10,495 nt of DNA from Prevotella sp. UBA4268 (GCA_002395135.1 DGWC01000022.1:211-10705); one strand, 5' to 3'. Positions 1-7,495 are shown, counted from the stretch's first letter. A program made the numbers and translations. Notes: generated by a model not told the origin, from the letters alone.

Positions 1-1921
1 AGGCATAGAATGAGCCTGCATAGGCGTAGTCGCGTTCTCGTGGCTGGTTGGGCGTCTGGTTCAGATAGATGACGATGGCCAGTCCGGTCATAAAGAACAG
101 GAAGAATACCACCCAGAACTGTCTGATACCGCGCTGTCCGCGATATGCCTGCCAGAACAAACCGAGCAGACCGAGCAGCAGAGGCAGGCAATAGAATACA
201 TTGTGGCCCTTGTTGTTCTTCAAATCGTCGGGCAGCAGACTCTGATCGCCCAGTCGCAGGTTGTCAATAAACGAGATGCCGGTAATCCAGTTGCCATGTT
301 CCAGTTCGCCATTGCCTTGGATGTCGTTCTGTCTTCCAGCGAAATTCCACATGAAGTAGCGCCAGTACATGAAGTTGCACTGATAGGAAAGGAAGAAGAA
401 AAGATTTTGCAACTGGGACGGCATGTGTACCATGATGGGTTCCCCGCAGCGGTCGTAAGGCACATCACTGCCATCGGGGAGCCAGCCCGGTGCGCCTTGC
501 ATCCAACTGTCGTAGGCTGCTGCATGGCTGGAATCGTGCATTCTGGGGAACAGCATGTTCTGTGCGTAGGCATATTCCACCTTGTTTCTCACCACGAAAT
601 AGGAGTCTTTCTCGTCAGCAGAAGCCTTTTCCTTGCGCTGATAGATCGGTGCACCTTTCTTGGTATGTGCACGGCAGTAGTCGCCGTCGCGGTCGAATTC
701 CACCTGTGAAGTATATGCCTGCCCGTAGAAAAGCGGTCGGTCGCCATACTGGTCGCGGCTCAGGTAACTACCCAGAGTAAATATATCCTCTGGAGAGTTC
801 TGGTCCATCGGCGGATTGGCAGACGAGCGGATCACGATGAGCGCATAACTTGAATAGCCAATCATCAGCATCAGCATGCAGAGCAGTGTGGTGTTTTTCA
901 TGCGCGGCGTGACAATCAGTTTCTCTTTATATTTCCATTGCAAGCCTACCCACAGCAAGGCGAGCAGCACAATGCCGATGAAGACGGCACTCCATCCGTA
1001 GCCATAGAACGGAATACCCAGCATGGCCACAGCAGCAACGAAAGCGATGTTTTGCCGTTTCAGGTGTTTCTCCTGATAGGTTTCCCAGATGGCCCATATC
1101 ACAACAGACACCAGCAGGATGATATAGATAATCTCTCCAGTGTTGAAAGGCATGCCGAGCGTGTTCACGAAGAACAGTTCGAACCATCCGCCCACGGTGA
1201 TAATGCCGGGAACCACGCCATAGAGGATGGCGGCAACCACCACGAATGAGATGCCCAGGGCAATGAGCGAGCCCTTGAGGTCGGCATTGGGGAAGCGCTT
1301 ATAATAGAACACCAAGACGATGGCAGGAACGCATAGCAGGTTCAACAGGTGAACGCCGATGCTCAAGCCCGTGATGTATGTAATCAGCACCAGCCAGCGG
1401 TCGCTGTGCGGCTCGTCGGCATGGTCTTCCCATTTCAGTATCAGCCAGAACACCAGTGCTGTGAGTGCAGAGGAGTAAGCATATACTTCGCCCTCCACGG
1501 CGCTGAACCAGAACGTGTCGCTGAAAGTATAAATCAGTGCGCCCACCATGCCGCTTGCCTCGATGGCGATGAGTTTTTGCAGCGACATGTCACTCCAGTC
1601 TTTCAGTATTAACTTACGTGTGAGGTGGGTAATGGTCCAGAACAGGAACATGATGCATGATGCCGAGAGCAAGGCGCTCATCATGTTCACCATGCGTGCC
1701 ACCTGCGTCGGATCGCTCACGAAATGTGTGAACAAGTTGGCGGTGAGCATGAAAAACGGTGCGCCCGGTGGGTGACCGATTTCCAGTTTATAACCTGTTA
1801 GAATGAATTCTGGACAGTCCCAGAAACTGGCTGTCGGCTCGATGGTGCTGCAATATACAAAGGCAGCGATGGCAAAAGCCACCCATCCCAGTATATTGTC
1901 CACTAATCTAAACTGTTTCAT
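1..1921 (-). CDS. DUF2723 (GT117/TMEM260-like) integral membrane protein, C-terminus cut by window edge
   Basis: The frame is open from the ATG at 1921 to the window edge, giving 640 residues. Residues 7-26 form a first membrane segment. They are followed by the family signature WDCPEF...KLEIGHPPGAPFFML (about residues 33-57) and then many hydrophobic helices. After these comes a soluble stretch, and near the edge a further membrane segment and NQPRERDYAYAGSFYA, another conserved block. DUF2723 proteins are GT-C-type membrane proteins related to human TMEM260, an O-mannosyltransferase. A role in protein O-glycosylation at the inner membrane is therefore plausible but inferred from homology. 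Relatives usually run to about 1000 residues or more, so roughly the last third should lie outside. The start is favoured because it directly precedes the first membrane helix and has an AT-rich leader with a TATCTTTG promoter element 37 bases upstream. No stop or frameshift was seen. The family call is firm; the substrate is unknown. Confidence 0.9.
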   Translation of the reverse strand, partial: MKQFRLVDNILGWVAFAIAAFVYCSTIEPTASFWDCPEFILTGYKLEIGHPPGAPFFMLTANLFTHFVSDPTQVARMVNMMSALLSASCIMFLFWTITHLTRKLILKDWSDMSLQKLIAIEASGMVGALIYTFSDTFWFSAVEGEVYAYSSALTALVFWLILKWEDHADEPHSDRWLVLITYITGLSIGVHLLNLLCVPAIVLVFYYKRFPNADLKGSLIALGISFVVVAAILYGVVPGIITVGGWFELFFVNTLGMPFNTGEIIYIILLVSVVIWAIWETYQEKHLKRQNIAFVAAVAMLGIPFYGYGWSAVFIGIVLLALLWVGLQWKYKEKLIVTPRMKNTTLLCMLMLMIGYSSYALIVIRSSANPPMDQNSPEDIFTLGSYLSRDQYGDRPLFYGQAYTSQVEFDRDGDYCRAHTKKGAPIYQRKEKASADEKDSYFVVRNKVEYAYAQNMLFPRMHDSSHAAAYDSWMQGAPGWLPDGSDVPYDRCGEPIMVHMPSQLQNLFFFLSYQCNFMYWRYFMWNFAGRQNDIQGNGELEHGNWITGISFIDNLRLGDQSLLPDDLKNNKGHNVFYCLPLLLGLLGLFWQAYRGQRGIRQFWVVFFLFFMTGLAIVIYLNQTPNQPRERDYAYAGSFYA

Positions 1922-1958
1922 TATCGTTTTAATTGTATGATTTCTTTATTTCAACTTG

Positions 1959-1966
1959 CAAAGATA
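1959..1966 (-). promoter_or_regulatory. Bacteroidota -7 promoter element of the DUF2723 gene
   Basis: On the minus strand this reads TATCTTTG, an exact match to the Bacteroidota -7 consensus TAnnTTTG, 37 bases before the ATG at 1921. No good TTTG-type -33 box is visible at the expected 19-21 base spacing. The -33 region instead falls in an AT-rich inverted repeat (1981-1999). Confidence 0.45.
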
Positions 1967-1980
1967 CTACAATTAATTTA

Positions 1981-1999
1981 TAATCTCCTATTTAGATTA
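1981..1999. promoter_or_regulatory. Inverted repeat TAATCT-N7-AGATTA over the -33 region
   Basis: Two perfect 6-bp arms (1981-1986 and 1994-1999) are separated by 7 bases. They lie 14 bases upstream of the putative -7 box of the DUF2723 gene. The position suits an operator, but the arms are short and AT-rich in an AT-rich gap, so chance is possible. Confidence 0.2.
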
Positions 2000-2049
2000 C
2001 AAGAATTATGATTACTTAATATTTTAATCACAATACGTAGGCATACAAT

Positions 2050-2103
2050 ACATCATGCAAATCAGACGGGAGCAACAATGGCCTGTACTGATTTGCATGA
2101 TGT
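2050..2103. repeat. 16-bp perfect inverted repeat with 22-base spacer, possible terminator hairpin
   Basis: The left arm ACATCATGCAAATCAG (2050-2065) is exactly complementary to 2088-2103. The spacer of 22 bases (2066-2087) is richer in G+C. It starts 42 bases after the stop codon of the barrel gene and ends about 130 bases before the DUF2723 start, so it may end barrel transcription. On the minus strand the following sequence (TATTGTATGCC) is only weakly U-rich, so it is not a classical intrinsic terminator. A binding site for a dimeric regulator or a small palindromic repeat element are alternatives. Confidence 0.65.
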
Positions 2104-2144
2104 GTGAGAAGCAATTCCGCTCGGTAACAGCAAACGATTCAATA

Positions 2145-4703
2145 CTACATACTCAGGCAGAGTTTGAGCATCAGTTCGCGAGGGCGCAGACGATAGATAT
2201 AGTAATTCATGCTTTCGGCCGTAACGAAACGGTGCTCGTAGCGGTTGCGGCCCAGCAGATTATAGCAGAATACTCCTAATTCGTAGGCTTTTGTGCGAAA
2301 CGAAACAGACAGGTCGGAGAAAAAACTGAACTTCATGTCTTTGTCGTTGCTGTGATAGCACTCATTTTTCCATTCCATCTGCCATTTCCCGGGCATGAAT
2401 ATGAAGTCTAAGTGGTGGTTAAACGTCTGGATGCTCCTATGAGAAAGCGTGGTGTTCTTGCTTCGATAGTTATTATATGTGGTTGTCTGGGTGATGGTCA
2501 CCTGAAGAGTGGGGTGAACGCTGAAGGTCTCTGACACGTTGAAACTCTCTCCCTTTGACTGAATCGGCTTGCCGGAAAGCAGCAGGCCTGTCTCGTTCCA
2601 CGAATAACCACATGCCAGATTGATCTTGCTTCCCAGCCAATGCAGAGGCTTGCTGCCGCTCAACCTGATGGAATTGTTTTCTGTAATATTCCTTCCACCC
2701 ACGGCTTCGCGCACGTATACGCCATCGCTCAGCCTGCTGCTGTAGAGTTGTCCAGACTTGGTGCGTGAGAAATTGTATAACAACATGGCATTGCCAGCAC
2801 CTTTCAGGTCTCTGTAAATGAGCGAAGCATTGGCCGTGTGGCCCGACCCATGGTCGAAGATTCCCGTACCGCTGCTGGCTAAGTTGTAAGAGGTGTATAC
2901 TCTGAGCGGGCTGACACTATAGAAATCGTTGGGCGAGTAAGTATAGGAATAGTGAGCGTTGAAACTGACCTGCATGAGGGGTGTGTATGTGATATTAGCC
3001 ATGGGCTCGCATACCCACCGGTCTTCCTGTTCATTGCCCATAGTGCGGTGATGTCTGGTCATTCTTGGCTGGAAACTAATGGATAGTGATTTCAGTCCTG
3101 ATAATCTGGAATAGGCAAATTTGGGCGACAGGCGTAGCAAGGAATGATGAAACACAATGCCGGACAAAGTGTCGGCATAGGCCACGTCCTCATGTTTGTT
3201 GTGCAGTTCAAAAGCCGCCACTCCGCCTATGGAGAACTTGCCGAAGTGGTGCGTCAGTTCCATGGTCGAAGCCCAGTTCAGTGCATGCACGTTCAGATTT
3301 TCTTCATTTCCGTAGTGCAGCGTCAAGGTTCCAGGCAGGTAGTTGTAGTCAAAGATAGAGTTCAGACTCAGGATGTCGTTCTTGAAAAGATTCTTGTTAA
3401 TCATCAGAGCATCACCGATACTTCTCTTGCGCGGCGTAACGTGCTGGCTTATATGGCGGCCGTTCAGAGAGGTGCTTCCTGACGATTCGTTGTAGTTCAG
3501 ATTGCCGACGACTCTGTTTTCCACCCTGATCTTGCTGCTGTTCACTGTATAATAGACTCCTGCATTCCATTCGCGGCGATAAGTTTCAGAGGTGGATGTC
3601 TCCTCAATGACTGTTGGTGTGCTCACATCACCATATTGCGCGATGTGGTATTGCTCGCCTTTCTCCCGGTCGTACAGCCCCGACAATTGTATTCGCATGT
3701 TGCTTTCCTTGCCAGTTTTCACCAGCCAGTTGCTTGCCACGAGGTGACAATCATTGAATCGAGTCCTTCTTTGGTCGCTGACAGGTGCTCTTCCTGCATT
3801 GATATTATGCAGAATGCTCCTTTCATCATTGAACGAGAAGTAGTGGGAGATAATCTCCATCGATACGTCTTCGCCAGTATTGTTGCACTTATACATGTTC
3901 AGCGTTTGCATATTCTTGCCGAACATCATGGCCACCAAGCGGCTATTGCGCAGCCATTCCACGGTTTTTTGCAGGGAAAGGCCTGTGGTAAGGTCGGCAG
4001 TACCAGTGATTCTACCCTTGGCATCGTCGTTTAACGTCAGGTTGATGGCAGCCTGATCGCTGAATTTCTTGCCGCGCAGCATTTTCACTGGCTGGTGATT
4101 CCTCAGCACCTCTACGTTTTTCACCTTGTCGGCAGACAGGTTCTTGGTGATTTGGGCATACTTGCCATCAGTCAGGTCCTGTCCCTCTACATAAAACTTG
4201 TTTATCTTTTTGCCGTTGTAGGCGATTTCCCCATTCTGGGAAACCTCTATCCCCGGAAGGCGTTTGATGACATCTTCTATCGATCGGTCTTGCTTTTCCC
4301 GGTAGCCCGTGACGCTGTATACCATCGTATCACCCTTCACCCAGAACTTTTCTGGCTTCACTTCCACCTCTTTCAACTCCTCAGTCCGCTCTTCCATGGC
4401 TGTCGACTGTCCGTTTTTGTAATCGTTCAGCGATACCGTTTTCTTGTTGAATCCCACGCTGACAAATGTCAGCCTGGCTGCTTTCTTCCCCTCTGGCGTG
4501 GTGATTGAGAATTGTCCTTGCTTGTTGGTCTTGCTGAATTTGAGCGTTGTGCCCTTTTCGTTCTGCAGAATCACCGTCGCCGATTCCATCGCTGTGCCGT
4601 CCGCCTTCACCACTTTGCCGGTGTAGGTCTGAGCCGTTGCAGTCATGAGAATGCAACATAGAATGCAGGTTGTGAGTGTTCTTTTCATCGTTCTGTAATT
4701 CAT
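2145..4703 (-). CDS. Outer-membrane beta-barrel protein with carboxypeptidase-like regulatory domain (TonB-receptor-like)
   Basis: The protein has 852 residues. It has a Sec signal peptide ending near residue 24 (CILMTATAQ), then a carboxypeptidase-regulatory-like beta-sandwich (about 26-108: GKVVKADGTAMESATVILQ ... GFNKKTVSL). A plug-like domain follows (about 115-228), with VKGDTMVYSV, RSIEDVIKRLPGIEV, YNGKKINKFYVEGQDLTDG and NVEVLRNHQPVKML, and then about 620 residues of alternating polar/aromatic beta-barrel. This architecture is typical of Bacteroidota TonB-dependent-receptor-like proteins without a SusD partner. The substrate cannot be read from sequence. Translation may really begin at the second ATG (residue 6, position 4688), which gives a more normal signal peptide beginning MKRTL. 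The gene lies 105 bases downstream of the GLPGLI gene, a pairing seen repeatedly in Bacteroidota. It ends with LRPRELMLKLCLSM, not a terminal aromatic residue. Its G+C content is higher than that of the two genes upstream of it. Confidence 0.87.
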   Translation of the reverse strand: MNYRTMKRTLTTCILCCILMTATAQTYTGKVVKADGTAMESATVILQNEKGTTLKFSKTNKQGQFSITTPEGKKAARLTFVSVGFNKKTVSLNDYKNGQSTAMEERTEELKEVEVKPEKFWVKGDTMVYSVTGYREKQDRSIEDVIKRLPGIEVSQNGEIAYNGKKINKFYVEGQDLTDGKYAQITKNLSADKVKNVEVLRNHQPVKMLRGKKFSDQAAINLTLNDDAKGRITGTADLTTGLSLQKTVEWLRNSRLVAMMFGKNMQTLNMYKCNNTGEDVSMEIISHYFSFNDERSILHNINAGRAPVSDQRRTRFNDCHLVASNWLVKTGKESNMRIQLSGLYDREKGEQYHIAQYGDVSTPTVIEETSTSETYRREWNAGVYYTVNSSKIRVENRVVGNLNYNESSGSTSLNGRHISQHVTPRKRSIGDALMINKNLFKNDILSLNSIFDYNYLPGTLTLHYGNEENLNVHALNWASTMELTHHFGKFSIGGVAAFELHNKHEDVAYADTLSGIVFHHSLLRLSPKFAYSRLSGLKSLSISFQPRMTRHHRTMGNEQEDRWVCEPMANITYTPLMQVSFNAHYSYTYSPNDFYSVSPLRVYTSYNLASSGTGIFDHGSGHTANASLIYRDLKGAGNAMLLYNFSRTKSGQLYSSRLSDGVYVREAVGGRNITENNSIRLSGSKPLHWLGSKINLACGYSWNETGLLLSGKPIQSKGESFNVSETFSVHPTLQVTITQTTTYNNYRSKNTTLSHRSIQTFNHHLDFIFMPGKWQMEWKNECYHSNDKDMKFSFFSDLSVSFRTKAYELGVFCYNLLGRNRYEHRFVTAESMNYYIYRLRPRELMLKLCLSM

Positions 4704-4808
4704 GAGATATGAATGCTATTACAGTTTTTTTTCAAATACAGAAGTCTTAAACGCAACAAGCATGACTTCCAATACTCCTAAATAAACATTAGGTTTCTGA
4801 TTTCCTTG
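4704..4808 (-). promoter_or_regulatory. GLPGLI-barrel intergenic region with weak stem-loop and possible promoter
   Basis: On the minus strand a small stem CCTAA-N7-TTAGG (4777-4793) lies 15 bases after the GLPGLI stop. It is followed by an imperfect promoter-like TGTATTTG near 4733-4740 and an A8 tract (4725-4732). The stem has only five pairs and no U-tract, so read-through into the barrel gene is likely. The promoter match is partial. The region may hold an internal promoter or be a simple operon spacer. Confidence 0.2.
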
Positions 4809-5594
4809 CTATTTCTTTTCTTTCTCATCGAAATATTCAAGCAAGTAGATGTCGTTGGATGGATATTTATAACCTCCCATCAAAACAATTTGTGGGCCTG
4901 TCTTCTTATATTTATCCACGTAGGCTTGGAAATCTCCATAACATAACTTTATGATACTGGCCATCTCCTGGGGCGAAACTTTTGTCCCCTTTCGTTTGTA
5001 TGAAACATTCTGGGCGTTTGTTTTTTGAATGCCTATCGCCTTGAAAATGAAATCATTTTGCGAATCCACGGCCAGCAGAATGAGTCCGGGTAGTCCGCAC
5101 AGTTTCCAAGGGCCGTCGCTGTATGGCAGATCGAGTGTGTACCACACATACCATGTGCGATGCCGATAGTTCACTTTTGCTTTCTGGCAGGCATAATCGC
5201 ATACAACTGTATCGCCGTCGATAAATTCCCAATCGAAATTTGGCATAGGTTCTTGGTAATAGAAATCATTTAATAATAACGATTTGTCGAAAACAAGAAA
5301 GCCTTCATTGGGAATGTTTTTATATACACTGTAATTTTGCGAAACGGTGTGTTTATATAATTCCTCGGGTCCCGTTGTGCCGCAAAAAGATGATTTATCT
5401 TCGTCAATGGTCAGTTTGAAGAAATCGAATATCGGTTGGCGATTGTTGGAGAATCCTTGGTATATGCATTGATAGGTCACTTCCAAGGCATCGCTGCTTT
5501 CCTTTTCCTGTGCCACAGCCGTGATGGGGAAAAGGAAAGCAATGATAAATAATGTATGAACGAATAGACGCAAATCTCTCATTTTATGATTCAT
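4809..5594 (-). CDS. GLPGLI family exported protein
   Basis: From the ATG at 5594 this is 261 residues. A signal peptide (about 1-29: basic MNHKMRDLR, hydrophobic FVHTLFIIAFLFPI, cleavage after TAVA) predicts export across the inner membrane. The family signature is clear: CDYACQKA (132-139), HRTWYVWYTLDLPYSDGPWK (145-164) and the exact hexapeptide GLPGLI at 167-172. The family is confined largely to Bacteroidota and has no established biochemical function. Its genes often neighbour regulatory-domain/barrel outer-membrane proteins, as here. The start overlaps the stop of the upstream small gene (ATG at 5594, or ATG at 5582 directly after its TAA), which implies translational coupling. A TTG one codon further upstream is a less likely start. 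Base composition is markedly AT-richer than purD or the peptidase gene, a possible sign of different ancestry. Confidence 0.9.
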   Translation of the reverse strand: MNHKMRDLRLFVHTLFIIAFLFPITAVAQEKESSDALEVTYQCIYQGFSNNRQPIFDFFKLTIDEDKSSFCGTTGPEELYKHTVSQNYSVYKNIPNEGFLVFDKSLLLNDFYYQEPMPNFDWEFIDGDTVVCDYACQKAKVNYRHRTWYVWYTLDLPYSDGPWKLCGLPGLILLAVDSQNDFIFKAIGIQKTNAQNVSYKRKGTKVSPQEMASIIKLCYGDFQAYVDKYKKTGPQIVLMGGYKYPSNDIYLLEYFDEKEKK

Positions 5595-5925
5595 CAAGAA
5601 TGGAATAGATGGGAAGTACCGTTATTCTGTTAGCATCAGGAAAGACTTCATTTAATAGTGCATACAACTCTGGCATCCATGAATTTTTGTGAAGCATGAT
5701 GTCACCACTTCCCCATACATTTGACATCGTTTCATAATGGATATTGAGAAACTCTCCAACTTCGGTAAAAGTAGTTGATGCATAGATAAATGTGGTATTA
5801 CTAGTATAATACACGAACACTTCAACTGCATAAGGATACGAGTTTGACATTGTCAAATTGTTCACAGAAGAGTTTTCTTTTTCGTTTTGGCTTTGAGCCA
5901 TTACGTTTGTAGTGAATGCCAGCAT
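5584..5925 (-). CDS. Small exported protein of unknown function, signal peptide apparently frameshifted
   Basis: The open frame gives 113 residues from an ATG at 5925. It begins with only the second half of a signal peptide (MLAFTTNVMAQS), followed by about 100 residues rich in Ser, Thr, Asn and aromatics, without cysteine. A better start, ATG at 5962, encodes MKTIKIFAA in another frame, which runs to a stop after about 40 codons. Removing one base near 5934 joins the two into MKTIKIFAASIIMLAFTTNVMAQS-like sequence, a textbook signal peptide. The gene is thus either mutated, mis-sequenced, or translated from 5925 as a leaderless product. Its end overlaps the GLPGLI start, so the two are probably co-translated. 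I do not recognise the mature region (it contains SYPYAVEVFVYY and ANRITVLPIYSI). It is AT-rich like its GLPGLI neighbour. Confidence 0.6.
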   Translation of the reverse strand: MLAFTTNVMAQSQNEKENSSVNNLTMSNSYPYAVEVFVYYTSNTTFIYASTTFTEVGEFLNIHYETMSNVWGSGDIMLHKNSWMPELYALLNEVFPDANRITVLPIYSILDES

Positions 5926-5938
5926 TATAATGCATGGC
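5918..5938. repeat. Quasi-palindrome at the frameshift site
   Basis: On the plus strand the arms GCCAGCATTA (5918-5927) and TAATGC-A-TGGC (5928-5938) are perfect complements except for one extra A at 5934. Without it the site is a 20-bp perfect palindrome, and the small gene's reading frame from the ATG at 5962 would also be restored. Confidence 0.6.
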
Positions 5939-5962
5939 TGCGAAGATTTTAATAGTTTTCAT

Positions 5963-6125
5963 GATTTTTGAATTTTGGTTAGTTATAAAGAATGCTTTTA
6001 AACGTTCTTTTTTTTTTACGAATAACTCAAAATAAATGTCACGGAATTAACGATCATTAAAACTTTTTTCGTTTTGTAGACATAGATGCTCTTTATATTA
6101 ATGATTGAGGAAGAATGTGCGAATA
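5963..6125. other. AT-rich intergenic region between the VTT gene and the small exported protein
   Basis: This 163-base gap separates the two minus-strand gene clusters and probably holds the promoter of the envelope cluster. It contains a run of ten T on the plus strand (6008-6017, A10 on the coding strand). An imperfect -7-like sequence TTATTTTG lies on the minus strand about 65-75 bases before the ATG at 5962. An AT-rich stem AAAAC/GTTTT (6059-6075) and an 8-bp ATCATTAA/TTAATGAT pair with a long loop are also present. None is strong enough to call a defined terminator or promoter. Confidence 0.3.
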
Positions 6126-6578
6126 TCAGATAATCAGGTCAGCACCATATACGAGCAGCAGGTAGCGCAGGAACTTGCCTGCGGTGATGCTGACAAGACA
6201 GATGATTGGGTTGGCGCGCATCAGTCCTAAAAGGATGGTAATGGCAGAACCAAGCACTGGCAGGAAAGCAAAGAATCCCATCCATGCCCCGTGGCCGGCC
6301 ATGAATCGCTGTGCCTTGTCAAGGTCATCCTGTTTCACATGCAGATAATTCTCAATCCAGTCGAGCCTTCCCATTCTGCCTATGGCATAGTTGAACACCG
6401 AGCCGAGCACATTGCCTACGGTGCCATATATAATGAGGGGCCAGTTGTCTAATCCCGCTCCCATGAGGGCTACCATCACAGCCTCGCTGCTGAAAGGGAA
6501 GACACTGCCAGCAAGAAAGGCCGCCAGCAGCATGCCCCAATAGCCATAGCCGGTCAGGAGATCGATAAGGGTATCCAT
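6126..6578 (-). CDS. YqaA/DedA-like small membrane protein (VTT domain)
   Basis: The protein has 150 residues, close to the usual length of the YqaA branch of the DedA/SNARE-associated (VTT) superfamily. It shows an N-terminal helix (YGYWGMLLAAFLAGSVFPF) with the conserved SSEAVMVALMGAG stretch. A Gly-rich GNVLGSVFNYAIGRMGR segment follows, then a reentrant-type segment with proline (FFAFLPVLGSAITILLGLMRA) and a final helix after AGKFLRY. DedA relatives include lipid-carrier and lipid transporters or flippases, but the specific substrate of this short branch is not known. The start lies 25 bases inside the upstream membrane-protein gene, so the two are translationally coupled and follow purD in one operon. 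Confidence 0.85.
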   Translation of the reverse strand: MDTLIDLLTGYGYWGMLLAAFLAGSVFPFSSEAVMVALMGAGLDNWPLIIYGTVGNVLGSVFNYAIGRMGRLDWIENYLHVKQDDLDKAQRFMAGHGAWMGFFAFLPVLGSAITILLGLMRANPIICLVSITAGKFLRYLLLVYGADLII

Positions 6579-7495
6579 AGATTCACGATGGTGAGGATGA
6601 GCGCACTAATGGTGAGCACGCAGAACATGATATTGGTGGCCCGAGTGTGTGTGAGTGCCAGGAAATGGGCAATGAGTGGGCTGGTGTTGATAGTGAGAAT
6701 GCAGAGCAACGGTTCCATGTGTTGAGGCTGCAAGATGATAAACAGCAGCGTGAGTGCGCCCATGATCATGAACGTAAAATGGAGCATTCGGGTGCGAATC
6801 TTGTCGAGATAACTGTTGCGCAGGTAGTGGATGGAGCCGATGACATAGAGTGTGATGATGAAAAGCAGTGAGATGACGTGGTTTCCATTGAGTTGCTGAT
6901 ACTGGAACAGGGGCTCAAATTGTGCAATCTGTAGGAAATGGCTGGCCAGCATGTTGAGATTCCCCTTGAATAATGATAGGGGAAAGAGAAACCAATAGGG
7001 CAGGGTGATGCCGATGATCGATGCCCAGAACATCCTGTGACTGAAGGCCATGAGGTAGAAGGCCATGACAAGCCATAGAAAAGGTACAAAAAACAGCACT
7101 TGGACGAATGCCAGGCTTGCCAGTCCGATGCATAGGAAGGCGTAGAAAGTAAGTCCGGGCGACTGCTTATCCTGATAGGTGTGGAAGATTACGGTGTAAA
7201 AGGTAATGAAACACAGCGAAAGCAGGGCGATGCGCAGTGAGGGGAAGAGGAAAGAAGTGATACAGTTGAGGATGAGAAACGAGCATGACACCATCCTGCT
7301 ATATATACGAATGAGGGCATTGCTGTTGTTGAGTTCCACCATCAGATAGGTGGAGACCACAAGGAATGCCAACTGCACATACAGTTTCTGCTCGACGAGA
7401 CCGCCGAGATACCAGATGCCAAGGGCGTAGGCTGCCACAACGGGAAGCACATAGCGCCCTTCGGCCACCTTGTTCTGTAACCTCTTTACTGCCAT
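6554..7495 (-). CDS. Uncharacterised polytopic membrane protein behind purD
   Basis: The protein has 313 residues with about nine to ten predicted membrane helices (for example around residues 15-32, 38-55, 68-95, 110-135, 140-172, 175-195, 218-240, 250-268 and 285-308). A short basic N-terminus ([15 protein letters not shown]) suggests it faces the cytoplasm. I recognise no catalytic motif. Blocks such as VELNNSNALIRIYSRMVS and YQDKQSPGLTFYAFLCIGL resemble what I remember of conserved Bacteroidales proteins beside purD, but I cannot name a function. The ATG shares its A with the TAA stop of purD (TAATG), and its own end overlaps the VTT gene by 25 bases. Its expression is therefore tied to purD and the VTT protein. 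Confidence 0.75.
   Translation of the reverse strand: MAVKRLQNKVAEGRYVLPVVAAYALGIWYLGGLVEQKLYVQLAFLVVSTYLMVELNNSNALIRIYSRMVSCSFLILNCITSFLFPSLRIALLSLCFITFYTVIFHTYQDKQSPGLTFYAFLCIGLASLAFVQVLFFVPFLWLVMAFYLMAFSHRMFWASIIGITLPYWFLFPLSLFKGNLNMLASHFLQIAQFEPLFQYQQLNGNHVISLLFIITLYVIGSIHYLRNSYLDKIRTRMLHFTFMIMGALTLLFIILQPQHMEPLLCILTINTSPLIAHFLALTHTRATNIMFCVLTISALILTIVNLWIPLSIS

Noticed and set aside
203..709. 168-residue open frame on the plus strand
   Set aside because: It is antisense to the DUF2723 gene, whose frame is intact and carries family signatures across the same bases.
4777..4793. Stem-loop CCTAA/TTAGG after the GLPGLI gene as a terminator
   Set aside because: Only five pairs and no U-tract follow it, so it is noted in the intergenic entry but not called a terminator.
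5595..5597. TTG start for the GLPGLI gene
   Set aside because: An ATG is the very next codon (5594), and another ATG at 5582 directly follows the upstream stop; a TTG start is unnecessary.
5835..5962. About 42-codon frame from the ATG at 5962 as a separate small gene
   Set aside because: After MKTIKIFAA the translation becomes basic and unstructured, while the hydrophobic signal sequence continues in the other frame; a frameshift explains it better.
6059..6075. AAAAC/GTTTT stem after the VTT gene as a terminator
   Set aside because: The stem is four A-T pairs and one G-C pair within homopolymer-rich DNA; it would be very unstable.
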